Below are positions 1 through 7,358 of a DNA stretch of 64,000 nt, one piece after another (the stretch's first letter is position 1; every line of letters starts with the position of its first letter). This DNA comes from Bradyrhizobium sp. BTAi1. Its GTDB lineage: Bacteria > Pseudomonadota > Alphaproteobacteria > Rhizobiales > Xanthobacteraceae. Under the pieces are notes generated by a model, which did not search any database, was not told where the DNA came from, and saw only the letters and a list, made by a program, of their open reading frames with translations. Where the stretch lies: NCBI RefSeq assembly GCF_000015165.1, contig NC_009485.1, positions 5,351,501-5,415,500 of the forward strand, in the 5' to 3' direction. A program made the translations under genes and the position numbers.

Positions 1-926
1 ATCCGCGTCGTGCCCCTGCGCTCGACGATCATGCGATAGGCCTGCGGCTGGCGATGGACGTCGAAATTGAAGATCGTCTGCTTATAGGAGTTGCACAGAT
101 CGAGGTCGCAGCGCGCCAGCGCGATCTCGTCGCCCTTGGTGGCGCATGCGGCCACGATCTCGCCGGAGGGTGCGATGATGCAGCTGCCGGCGATGTGGTC
201 GACGCCTTCCTCGATGCCGCCCTTGGCGACGCCGATCACCCAGGTGCCGTTCTGATAGGCACCGGACTGCATCACGAGGCGATTGTGGAACAGCGAGAGG
301 TCGTCATGCTCCGGCGCCGGCGGATTGTGCACCGGCGTGTTGTAGCCGATCAGCACCATCTCGACGCCCTGCAGCCCCATCACGCGATAGGTCTCGGGCC
401 AGCGGCGGTCGTTGCAGATCGCCATGCCGATCACGCCGCCGAACGCATCGGTAACGCCGAAGGCCTTGCCGGGCTCGAAATAGCGCTTCTCGAGATGCTG
501 GAACTTGCGCCACGGCTCGTGCTCGGCATGCCCGGGCAGATGCACCTTGCGGTATTTCGCGACGATCTGGCCGGACTTGTCGACCAGAATCGCGGTGTTG
601 TAGCGATGCACGACGCCGTCCTCGACCGCGAGCTCGGCATAGCCTAAGCAAAAGCCGATGCGCAGCTCGTTTGCGAGTGCGAACAGCGCCTGCGTCTCCG
701 GCCCCGGCATCTCGCGCTCGAAATACGAGTCGATCTCGGCCTGATCGGCCATGTACCAGCGCGGGAAGAAGGTCGTGAGCGCGAGCTCGGGATAGACGAT
801 GAGGTCGCAGCCATTGGCGTGCGCCTGGCGCATCAACGCCGTCAGCCGCCTGACCACCGCGTGGCGCGGCTCGCTCCTGGCGATGGGGCCGAGCTGGCCG
901 ATGGCGACGTTGACAAAGCGCGGCAT
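1..926 (-). CDS. N-carbamoyl-D-amino-acid hydrolase, 3' end cut by window edge
   Basis: Carbon-nitrogen hydrolase (nitrilase superfamily) that removes the carbamoyl group from N-carbamoyl-D-amino acids to give the D-amino acid, CO2 and ammonia. The catalytic triad is visible: Glu47 in YPELALTTFF, Lys127 in KYRKVHLPG and Cys171 in AICNDRRWPE. The flanking residues closely follow my memory of the Agrobacterium D-carbamoylase (for example MPGPE, GYAEL, FQHLEKRYFEPG, NPPAPEHD, IFNFDVHRQPQ). 308 codons are visible against about 304 residues in that enzyme, so only the last few codons are missing. It starts with ATG at 926. It lies just downstream of, and in the same direction as, the aldehyde dehydrogenase pair, so a shared operon is likely. 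Confidence 0.9.
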   Translation of the reverse strand, partial: MPRFVNVAIGQLGPIARSEPRHAVVRRLTALMRQAHANGCDLIVYPELALTTFFPRWYMADQAEIDSYFEREMPGPETQALFALANELRIGFCLGYAELAVEDGVVHRYNTAILVDKSGQIVAKYRKVHLPGHAEHEPWRKFQHLEKRYFEPGKAFGVTDAFGGVIGMAICNDRRWPETYRVMGLQGVEMVLIGYNTPVHNPPAPEHDDLSLFHNRLVMQSGAYQNGTWVIGVAKGGIEEGVDHIAGSCIIAPSGEIVAACATKGDEIALARCDLDLCNSYKQTIFNFDVHRQPQAYRMIVERRGTTR

Positions 927-1019
927 GATCCGTTCCTTATTCCGGAACTCAATTGTCGTGATGTGGGCGCGCAGCTCTTGCACTGATCATGCCATGGAGC
1001 GGCGCCCGCGCAAGCCGTC

Positions 1020-2549
1020 TCATTCGCGCAGGCCCGGCGCGTAGCCGAACGCCACCGCCGGCTCCGCCGCGGTCTCGACCCATACGCTCTTCACCTGCGT
1101 ATATTCATACAGCGCCTCGACGCCGGAGGAGCGGCCGTGACCGCTGTGATTGTAGCCACCGAAGGGTGAGGCGACGTTGATCGTCTTGTAGGAGTTGATC
1201 CAGAACGTGCCGGCTTTGACCTGTGCGGCCACGCGATGTGCGCGCGCGACATCCGTCGTCCACACCGCGCCGGCGAGGCCGAACTCGCTGTCATTGGCGA
1301 TGGCGATCGCCTCCTCTTCGGTCTCGAAGCGGATCGCGGCGACGACGGGGCCGAACACTTCCTTGCGCGCGATGCCCATCGTGTTGGTGACGTTCTTGAG
1401 CACGGTCGGCCTCACGTAGTAGCCGCCGGGCGTGCTCTCACCATTGCTGCCGGCCACGATCTCGGCGCCCTCGTCCGCGCCCTCGCGGATCAACGACAGC
1501 ACGTGATCATATTGCTTGGCATTGTTGATGGGACCGATCTCCGTCTCGGCCGACAGCGGATCGCCGCATTTGATCTTGGCCGCGCCCTGCGCGACCAGAT
1601 CGACGAAGCGGTCATAGACCGCGCTCTGCACCAGCAGCCGGGAGCCCGCAACGCAGCTCTGCCCGGCGCCGCCGAAGATCGCCGCCTGCGCGCCGATGGC
1701 GGCGCGTTCGAGATCGGCATCGGCGAACACGATATTGGCCGACTTGCCGCCGAGCTCGAGCACCGACGGCAACAGCCGCCGCGCCGCAGCCTCGCCGATC
1801 AGCCGCCCTGTCGGCACCGAGCCGACGAACACCACCTTCTTGACCGCCGGCTGCGCCAGTGCCGCCTGCCCCGTGCTGTGACCGAAGCCGGCGAGCACGT
1901 TGACGACGCCCTTCGGCAGGCCCGCGCGCTCGGCGATCAGCGCCAGCGCCAGCGAGGTCAGCGGCGTCAGCTCCGAGGGCTTGAGGATGACCGCATTGCC
2001 CATGCTGATGGCAGGCGCGATCTGCCAGCCGGCGGTGAAGATCGGCGCATTCCACGGCGTGATCTGCAACACCACGCCCATGGGCTCGCGGCGTGTGTAG
2101 TTGAGATGGCTCGAGGGCACCGGGATGACCTCGCCGTGGAATTTGTCGGCCCATCCGGCATAATATTCGAACATCTCCGCGACCTTGGCGACCTCGCCTC
2201 TGGTGTCGCGGATCGGCTTGCCGGCGGACAAGGCTTCAAGCTGCGCCAATGGCTCGGCGGCGGCGAGGATCGCGCGGGCGATCGCCTGCATCATGCGGCC
2301 GCGACCGGCCGCCGTGAGGCGCGCCCATTCGGCCTGCCCCGCCACGGCCGCCGCCGCGGCCTTGGCCGCCACGTCGGCGCCGGCATCCGCATAGCTGAAC
2401 AGCAATTGCCCGGTGGCGGGATCATTGACGGAGATCGTCGCGCCGCGGCCGATGACGAGATCACCGCCGACATGCGAGCCGACGCTCGCGACATCAGGCC
2501 AGAACGGCAGCGCGGCGTCGCGCAAGCGGGAATCGATGAAATGGGTCAT
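1020..2549 (-). CDS. NAD(P)-dependent aldehyde dehydrogenase
   Basis: Oxidises an aldehyde to the acid (or acyl-CoA). About 509 residues, the usual length. Family landmarks in order are the ITPWNAP substrate/NAD loop, the LELGGKSANIVFADAD segment with the general-base Glu, GQSCVAGSRL with the nucleophile Cys, and KEVFGPV near the C-terminus. I chose ATG 2549 because GAGAG precedes it at good spacing. ATG 2561 overlaps the stop of the upstream dehydrogenase (ATGA) and is an alternative adding four residues. Either way the two genes are translationally coupled. The substrate is not readable from sequence. Next to a carbamoylase and a hydroxyisobutyrate-type dehydrogenase, a semialdehyde is plausible (inference). 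Confidence 0.92.
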   Translation of the reverse strand: MTHFIDSRLRDAALPFWPDVASVGSHVGGDLVIGRGATISVNDPATGQLLFSYADAGADVAAKAAAAAVAGQAEWARLTAAGRGRMMQAIARAILAAAEPLAQLEALSAGKPIRDTRGEVAKVAEMFEYYAGWADKFHGEVIPVPSSHLNYTRREPMGVVLQITPWNAPIFTAGWQIAPAISMGNAVILKPSELTPLTSLALALIAERAGLPKGVVNVLAGFGHSTGQAALAQPAVKKVVFVGSVPTGRLIGEAAARRLLPSVLELGGKSANIVFADADLERAAIGAQAAIFGGAGQSCVAGSRLLVQSAVYDRFVDLVAQGAAKIKCGDPLSAETEIGPINNAKQYDHVLSLIREGADEGAEIVAGSNGESTPGGYYVRPTVLKNVTNTMGIARKEVFGPVVAAIRFETEEEAIAIANDSEFGLAGAVWTTDVARAHRVAAQVKAGTFWINSYKTINVASPFGGYNHSGHGRSSGVEALYEYTQVKSVWVETAAEPAVAFGYAPGLRE

Positions 2550-2557
2550 GGCTACTC

Positions 2558-3439
2558 TCATGGCTTCGCGATCGGACCGAGCTGTAGCTCGACGACGCGG
2601 TTGAAATCCTCGGGATCGGCGATGCGGGTTGCGCTCTCCGCCCAGATGCGCGCTGTATCGGCAGCCATGGGCAGAGCCAGGCCCAGCTCGCCGATGAACT
2701 GCGCCGCCAACCGGACGTCCTTGCGCATCAGCTGCATGGTGAAGCCGGAATCGAAGGCGCCGTTGAGGATCCAGTTGGGCACGTTGACGAGCGTGACGCC
2801 CGATCGCCCCGAACCGGCGTTGAGCCCTTCGAGCAGCCGCCCGGCATCGACGCCGGCGGCCTTGGCGATACGCAGCGCCTCGGCGGCGGTGAGCAGATGC
2901 GCCGCGCATAGCAGGTTGTTGACGATCTTGGCGACGTTGCCCGCACCGACCCCGCCGACATGCACGCGCTTGGCGCTCATGCGCTCCAGCACCGGCAGGA
3001 CGCAAGCGAGATCGGCGTCGTCGGCGCCGATCACCATGGTCATGGTGCCCGTCGCGGCGCCCTTCGGTCCGCCGCTGACCGGCGCATCGACGAAGCCCAT
3101 GCCGCACGCCTTGAGCAGGCTCGCCAGCCGGCGCGAGGTCTCGGGATGGGAGGTCGAGGTGTCGACGATGATGACACCGGCCCGCGCATGCGCAAGAATG
3201 CCGCCGGCGCCTTCCACCACGCGCTCGACGATCTCGGCGGTCGGCAGCGAGAGGATCACGATATCGGCCGCGGCGACCACCGCGTCGATCCCGTCGGCGA
3301 TCGCGATGCCCTCGGCGGCCAGCATCTCCCGCGTGGCCGCGGCTGCGTCATAGCCGGTCACGGCGAAGCCCGCGCCCTTGAGGGTCAGCGCCATGCCCCG
3401 CCCCATATTGCCAAGTCCGATGATACCGACTGCGGTCAC
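2558..3439 (-). CDS. 3-hydroxyisobutyrate-dehydrogenase family NAD(P) oxidoreductase
   Basis: Beta-hydroxyacid dehydrogenase of the 6-phosphogluconate dehydrogenase-like superfamily. The N-terminus has the Rossmann motif GIIGLGNMGRGMA, followed by DAPVSGGPKGA and the helix GNVAKIVNNLL with the catalytic Lys. At 293 residues it matches the family. I chose GTG 3439 because AGGAGG lies directly upstream and the Rossmann strand begins at once. The longer reading frame to 3496 has no such signal. It is first in the minus-strand unit, overlaps the aldehyde dehydrogenase start region, and is divergent from the LysR gene. Tartronate semialdehyde or another 2-hydroxymethyl acid could equally be the substrate. 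Confidence 0.88.
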   Translation of the reverse strand: MTAVGIIGLGNMGRGMALTLKGAGFAVTGYDAAAATREMLAAEGIAIADGIDAVVAAADIVILSLPTAEIVERVVEGAGGILAHARAGVIIVDTSTSHPETSRRLASLLKACGMGFVDAPVSGGPKGAATGTMTMVIGADDADLACVLPVLERMSAKRVHVGGVGAGNVAKIVNNLLCAAHLLTAAEALRIAKAAGVDAGRLLEGLNAGSGRSGVTLVNVPNWILNGAFDSGFTMQLMRKDVRLAAQFIGELGLALPMAADTARIWAESATRIADPEDFNRVVELQLGPIAKP

Positions 3440-3513
3440 GACGCCTCCTGCCGAGATTGCCTGCGAAGCGTAGCCGCCTCGATTTGCGGCAGACATCAGC
3501 GGCGCGTCGCGCT

Positions 3514-3536
3514 AGTGTTGACTGCAGGTCAACACT
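3514..3536. promoter_or_regulatory. Perfect palindrome, candidate LysR operator
   Basis: Two 9-bp arms, AGTGTTGAC and GTCAACACT, are exact reverse complements around a 5-bp centre (TGCAG). The element lies in the 108-bp gap between the LysR start (3548) and the divergent dehydrogenase start (3439). LysR-type regulators normally bind interrupted palindromes in exactly such divergent gaps, so autoregulation plus control of the catabolic genes is the natural reading (inference). Confidence 0.65.
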
Positions 3537-3547
3537 CCCGATGCATC

Positions 3548-4507
3548 ATGTCCGCCGTCCTGCTCGACCATCATCGTCTGCAATATCTCCATGAAGCGGT
3601 GCGGCTGGGCTCGGTGCGCGCCGCAGCGGAAGCGCTCGACATCAACGCCTCGGTGGTCAGCCGACAGATCGCGCTGTTGGAGAAGGAGCTGGGGCTCAGC
3701 CTGATCGAGCGCCTCAGTCGCGGCATTCGCGCCACCGAAGCCGGCGCGCTGCTGGTCGAGCGTTTCCGGAAATGGGAGGCCGACCAGGCCGACACGGTTG
3801 CGAAGCTGCGCGAGCTGCAGGGGCTCAAACGCGGCCATGTCGACATCGTGCTCGGCGAAGGCTTCGTCAGCGACCTGATGTCGGGCCCGCTCGGCCGCTT
3901 CTGGCTGCGCCATCCGGATCTGACCATGGCGTTCGATCTCGCCGGCACCAACGAGGTCGTCAACGCCGTGGCCGAGGACCGCTATCACATCGGCCTGGTG
4001 TTCAACCCGAGCGCCGATCCTCGCATCCGCGTGGCGACCGCAAGCCGGCAGCCGCTGTGCGCCATCCTGCCGCCCGGTCACGCGCTGGCCGGCCTCAACC
4101 GTCCCTTGCGCCTGCACGAGCTCGTCGATCACCCGCTCGGCCTGATGCATCCAAGCTATGGCACGCGGCAGATCCTGGCCATGGCAGAGGCGGCGGAACG
4201 GATCGCCCTCGCACCCAAGCTCACCACCAGCTCCATCAATGTGCTCCGCCATTTCGTCAAGAGCGGCCTCGGCCTGACGCTGCTGCCGGCGTTCTCGATC
4301 GCCGCCGATCTCGCCGACGGCTCGCTTGCAGCGATCCCGATCGACAACCGCCTGCTGTCGTCGAGCGAAGCCTGCGTCATCACCCGCCGCGGCCGCGAGC
4401 TGCCGCATGCCGCGGGTCAGCTGCTGCGCTTCCTGAGCGGACAGATGCGGGCCTTCCGGGCCGGCGAGCCGGCCGCCAAGATGAAGCCGCGCGCGACCCG
4501 CCGCTGA
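3548..4507 (+). CDS. LysR-family transcriptional regulator
   Basis: 319 residues. The N-terminal winged helix is clear: FxEAVRLGSVRAAAEALDIN-type helix-turn-helix, then ASVVSRQIALLEKELG as recognition helix. An effector-binding domain follows, with DIVLGEGFVSDLM opening the first subdomain and FVKSGLGLTLLPAF near the end. The ATG at 3548 places the helix-turn-helix at the expected residues 15-40. Divergent from the dehydrogenase/carbamoylase genes with a palindrome between, so it probably controls them in response to a pathway metabolite (inference). Confidence 0.93.
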   Translation: MSAVLLDHHRLQYLHEAVRLGSVRAAAEALDINASVVSRQIALLEKELGLSLIERLSRGIRATEAGALLVERFRKWEADQADTVAKLRELQGLKRGHVDIVLGEGFVSDLMSGPLGRFWLRHPDLTMAFDLAGTNEVVNAVAEDRYHIGLVFNPSADPRIRVATASRQPLCAILPPGHALAGLNRPLRLHELVDHPLGLMHPSYGTRQILAMAEAAERIALAPKLTTSSINVLRHFVKSGLGLTLLPAFSIAADLADGSLAAIPIDNRLLSSSEACVITRRGRELPHAAGQLLRFLSGQMRAFRAGEPAAKMKPRATRR

Positions 4508-4584
4508 CAGCGACTGCCGACCGCTTTTCTGTTGCGCGCTCGCCGAGGTTGCGTTTTGATGCCGCAATCCAAGGAAACTTCCCC

Positions 4585-4908
4585 ATGCGCCATGTTTTCG
4601 CGATCGCCGTCAGCCTGTCGATGACAACCGCGGCCGTGGCGGAGAATTGCCAGCTGCTCGGCCATCAGATCATTTGCGACAATGGCGTATCCGGGCAACG
4701 GATCGGCAACAACACCTATTGGAGCGACGGCTCCTCGTCGCGGCAGATCGGGCCATTCACCTACAACAGCGACGGCTCCAGCTCGCAGCAGATCGGCAAT
4801 CACACCTATTACAGCGACGGCGAGTCATCCCATACGATCGGCAACACGACCTATTTCAGCGACGGCCGGACATGCCGGCGGATCGGCAACAACATCTATT
4901 GCGATTAG
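4585..4908 (+). CDS. Small exported protein with four 15-residue repeats
   Basis: 107 residues with a signal peptide (MRHVFAIAVSLSMTTAAVA, cleavage near 19/20). Residues 40-99 are four 15-residue repeats of the form IG-N-x-TY-x-SDG-x-x-S-x-x, followed by a partial fifth (IGNNIYCD). Cysteines at 22, 31, 97 and 106 flank the repeat block and could form disulfides that close it. Start supported by AAGGAA at 4571-4576. I do not recognise the function. The regular Tyr/Asn/Gly pattern suggests a small beta-solenoid or cell-surface protein (inference). Confidence 0.8.
   Translation: MRHVFAIAVSLSMTTAAVAENCQLLGHQIICDNGVSGQRIGNNTYWSDGSSSRQIGPFTYNSDGSSSQQIGNHTYYSDGESSHTIGNTTYFSDGRTCRRIGNNIYCD
4702..4881 (+). 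repeat. Four 45-bp coding repeats
   Basis: Tandem 45-bp units encoding the IGNxTYxSDGxSSxx repeats of the small exported protein. The units differ at several bases, so they are not a recent slippage product. Confidence 0.7.
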
Positions 4909-4961
4909 TCGGCCGAATGGCGGGCGCGTCGCCGAATGCCCCCTCCGACGATGGGAGGGGA

Positions 4962-5035
4962 TGGAGCGGGTGAAGGGAATCGAACCCTCGTATTCAGCTT
5001 GGAAGGCTGCTGCTCTACCATTGAGCTACACCCGC
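4962..5035 (-). tRNA. tRNA-Gly (anticodon TCC)
   Basis: The minus strand folds into a 74-nt cloverleaf: acceptor GCGGGTG paired with CACCCGC, D-arm GCTCAATGGTAGAGC, anticodon loop CTTCCAA with TCC, T-arm with GGTTCGATTCC, and an encoded 3' CCA after discriminator T. Confidence 0.96.
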
Positions 5036-5260
5036 ATCGGGGCGTTCCCTAACATGGTCCGCGCCGGGTCTCAACCTCTTCGGGACAGGTTGGTCAGCGG
5101 ATTGAATCGGATCAATTGTCCCCAATGGACGCCCGAATCAGCGGTCACGCCGACCAGCAAACCGCAACGCAGCACGGAGGGGTGGGTCATCGGGTTCCGT
5201 AATCGTCCCCCCTACCCAGGCGGCCGGGAGCGCCCTATACTGGTTTTATCGTCAACAACG

Positions 5261-5274
5261 AAAGGAGGTGATCC
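5261..5274 (+). promoter_or_regulatory. Very long Shine-Dalgarno sequence with masking hairpin
   Basis: The stretch AAAGGAGGTGATCC, preceded by G, is complementary to the whole conserved 3' tail of bacterial 16S rRNA (GGATCACCTCCTTTC), about 15 nt. It ends 1 nt before a GTG codon. GAGGTGA at 5265-5271 can also pair with TCACCTC at 5296-5302 inside the downstream ORF, which would hide the Shine-Dalgarno. Confidence 0.6.
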
Positions 5275-5275
5275 A

Positions 5276-5320
5276 GTGTCTTTCACCAAGCGCTGTCACC
5301 TCGCTGGGATCGCCCGCTGA
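5276..5320 (+). CDS. 14-codon micro-ORF behind an extreme ribosome site
   Basis: GTG start, 14 sense codons reading VSFTKRCHLAGIAR, then TGA. The core GGAGG is 7 nt from the start, ideal spacing. A good -10 (TATACT at 5236-5241) lies upstream without an obvious -35, and a strong terminator follows at 5438-5470, so a transcript of about 220 nt is likely. The peptide may be functional, or its translation may be the regulatory signal, as in leader peptides. No regulated gene follows on this strand before the terminator. Function unknown. Confidence 0.55.
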   Translation: MSFTKRCHLAGIAR

Positions 5321-5437
5321 GCAGCGGCTCTCGATGAGCAGTATGCGATGAGCGCGTGATTCGTCAGCGTCGCAGCGCCATCGCGGCTCGGCAACGGGGC
5401 GATCTCAGCCCTGGACCAGCGAGTTCAAGATCGGAAG

Positions 5438-5470
5438 CGCGGCGGGTCCAACGGCCCGCCGCGTTTTTTA
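5438..5470 (+). terminator. Rho-independent terminator
   Basis: Stem CGCGGCGGG / CCCGCCGCG (9 bp) with an 8-nt loop, then TTTTTTA. It ends the micro-ORF transcript and just overlaps the stop of the convergent membrane-protein gene. Confidence 0.8.
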
Positions 5471-6073
5471 TTGAGGAATTTTCTCGGCCGCCTTTGCCGG
5501 CGCCGGGCGCACCCAGCGCCGGGCGAGGAACCCGCCGAAGCCGAGCATCCAGAAATACTGCACATAATCGGGCGAGAACGCCGCGATCGCGATCCCGGGC
5601 ACGAACACGATGACGGGGAAGACGGCGCCGACGATCTCGGCGGAGCGGGCGCCCGGAAGCGCAAGCCACCACAGCGCGGCGTTCAACGCCGCGATGATGG
5701 TCAGGTGAACGCCATAGAGCACGGCCACCGCGCTCGAGAGACGGTAGCTGCCATAGAGGCCGTTGGTCACCGGCAGCAGCACGATGGACAGCAGGAAGAA
5801 CAAATTGAGGATCACGATGAATCGGCTGCCGAATGGCTGCCGCGCCAGCCTGCGGTGATGGCTGATCCAGAACACGCCAGCGATGATGAAGCTCAGGACC
5901 AGCCCGGCCAGCCGGCCCGAATAGGTGTGCGCCAGCTCCGTCCAGCCGGGCAGTTGGGCGAAATTCGGCTTCGGCAGGTCGTAGGCCAGCAGCGTCATCG
6001 CCACACCGAAAATGGTGTTGGACAGCGATTCCAGCCGGCGCATCTCGAACAGGTCGGATTGAGGATCGGTCAT
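5468..6073 (-). CDS. DUF1211/TMEM175-family integral membrane protein
   Basis: 201 residues with about five to six hydrophobic segments. The N-terminus RRLESLSNTIFGVAMTLLAYDL fits the conserved first helix of the bacterial TMEM175 potassium-channel family (DUF1211), and the FWISHHR segment is the usual later signature. The usual FSD triad of the first helix reads LSN here, so channel activity is uncertain. ATG at 6073. It stands alone, convergent with the micro-ORF transcript. Confidence 0.8.
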   Translation of the reverse strand: MTDPQSDLFEMRRLESLSNTIFGVAMTLLAYDLPKPNFAQLPGWTELAHTYSGRLAGLVLSFIIAGVFWISHHRRLARQPFGSRFIVILNLFFLLSIVLLPVTNGLYGSYRLSSAVAVLYGVHLTIIAALNAALWWLALPGARSAEIVGAVFPVIVFVPGIAIAAFSPDYVQYFWMLGFGGFLARRWVRPAPAKAAEKIPQ

Positions 6074-6231
6074 GTCAGGTCGGCAGGCGCACGCAGGAGG
6101 CAAGTCGGTTCCGGTCTATAGCATGTCCGGAGCCCGCTTGCCGACCGGCGGCACGCCGATGCCCAAGCAGCATCCCCCTTTAACGGGGCCGCTGGAGGAA
6201 GCCGCGGCTCAGCCGCCGGTTTCAGCCGGTT

Positions 6232-7206
6232 TCACTTGCACTCATAGACATGGCCGTCGAAGCCGCGATAGCTCCGCGTCGTCGGATTATAACTGCGGAA
6301 CTGGACACAGGCCGGCATGCCGGCGGTGCGGAGCCTTGGCGTTTCCTCCGCTTGCGGGCGCGCCGCCACCGGCGTGGTGACGGCAGCCGGCTTGGCCATC
6401 ACGATCAGCGGCTTCTTGTCAGACGCCGTCGTGCGCTTGCTGGCCTCCTTGCCCTTCTCCCCGGCCTTGGCCTCCTTGCCCCGATCCTCACTCGCCCCCT
6501 TCGGCGCGGCGGGCTGGCCGCCCTTGACCGACGGGTCCTTGGTCGCCGCGGCCGTCCTGCCGGATGCTGCCCTGCCCGGCGGCATCGTACCCGGCGTCAA
6601 ATGACCCGCCCCCGGCTCGTCCGGCATCGCCTTGCTGGACGCTGCCTTGCTCGTGGCGCTCTTGCTCGCGCTCGCGGCCGCCTTGCCCGTTGCAAGCTTG
6701 GACCCCGCGACGGGATCGGCGGCGGCCTTCTGGGCCGGCCCGACCTTGTCGGAGGTCGCCGGGTGCTTCGATTCGGGGGGCGTCGCGGGGGCCTGCGCGG
6801 TCGCCTCGCCCGCAGGCTTGGTCTCGGCAGCGGCAGGCGTGTCGGCCACGGCAGCCTGGCTCGGCGGGTTCGGTTTCGCATCCGTGGATGCCGTCTTGTC
6901 GTCTCCCGGCGGCTTGTCCTCGGCCACCGGCGCCGCGGCTGGCTTCTTGATCACCTTCTTGCAGTCGAGCGGAAACACCAGTTCGCCGGATGCGGTCATG
7001 CCGATCGGCTCGCAGCCACCGAATGGGCCACTGTCCTTGAGCGCATCCGTCGTCGCCGCGTCCTTGGCGACCTCACCCACGGGGGCTGCGGCTGCGCCTC
7101 CACCGGGTTCCGCGCCCTGCGCTTGGACGGCCGTCAAAGCAACCTGAAATAGAACAACGCCGCATAACAAGCCGGCATAACCGGCATTCCGCCCCAATGT
7201 ACGCAT
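6232..7206 (-). CDS. Exported Ala/Lys/Pro-rich protein with BA14K-like C-terminus
   Basis: 324 residues. A signal peptide (GLLCGVVLFQVALTAVQAQG) is followed by a short conserved-looking part with the pair CEPIG...LDCKK. A low-complexity linker of about 190 residues rich in Ala, Lys, Pro, Ser and Thr comes next. The last 25 residues (ACVQFRSYNPTTRSYRGFDG and then HVYEC) resemble the BA14K motif, C-x-x-RFRSYDP-x-x-x-x-YxGxDGxxxxC. BA14K-type proteins are rhizobial/Brucella cell-surface or periplasmic proteins. I chose ATG 7206 because it starts the signal peptide directly. An ATG at 7260 would add 18 residues. Confidence 0.7.
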   Translation of the reverse strand: MRTLGRNAGYAGLLCGVVLFQVALTAVQAQGAEPGGGAAAAPVGEVAKDAATTDALKDSGPFGGCEPIGMTASGELVFPLDCKKVIKKPAAAPVAEDKPPGDDKTASTDAKPNPPSQAAVADTPAAAETKPAGEATAQAPATPPESKHPATSDKVGPAQKAAADPVAGSKLATGKAAASASKSATSKAASSKAMPDEPGAGHLTPGTMPPGRAASGRTAAATKDPSVKGGQPAAPKGASEDRGKEAKAGEKGKEASKRTTASDKKPLIVMAKPAAVTTPVAARPQAEETPRLRTAGMPACVQFRSYNPTTRSYRGFDGHVYECK

Positions 7207-7358
7207 GACACGCTCGCTCGACGCACAAACTGCAACGAGGCCACCACGCCATTGAGGCAAGTCTGTGAAGGCAAGCCGCAGAGGCCCGCGCCCCCGTCAA
7301 TTCATCGGCATTGTGGCTTGCCGACATGATCCAGTTCGTGCGAGATTCTTCTCATAAT

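Noticed and set aside
1236..3353. Long plus-strand open frame of 705 codons over the aldehyde dehydrogenase genes
   Set aside because: It is an antisense shadow caused by GC-rich codon structure. The translation is Arg/Asp/His-rich with no family match, while the minus strand carries two clear enzymes.
4702..4881. Repeats that could suggest a CRISPR-like array
   Set aside because: The 45-bp repeats lie in frame within an exported protein and there are no unique spacers of constant length between them.
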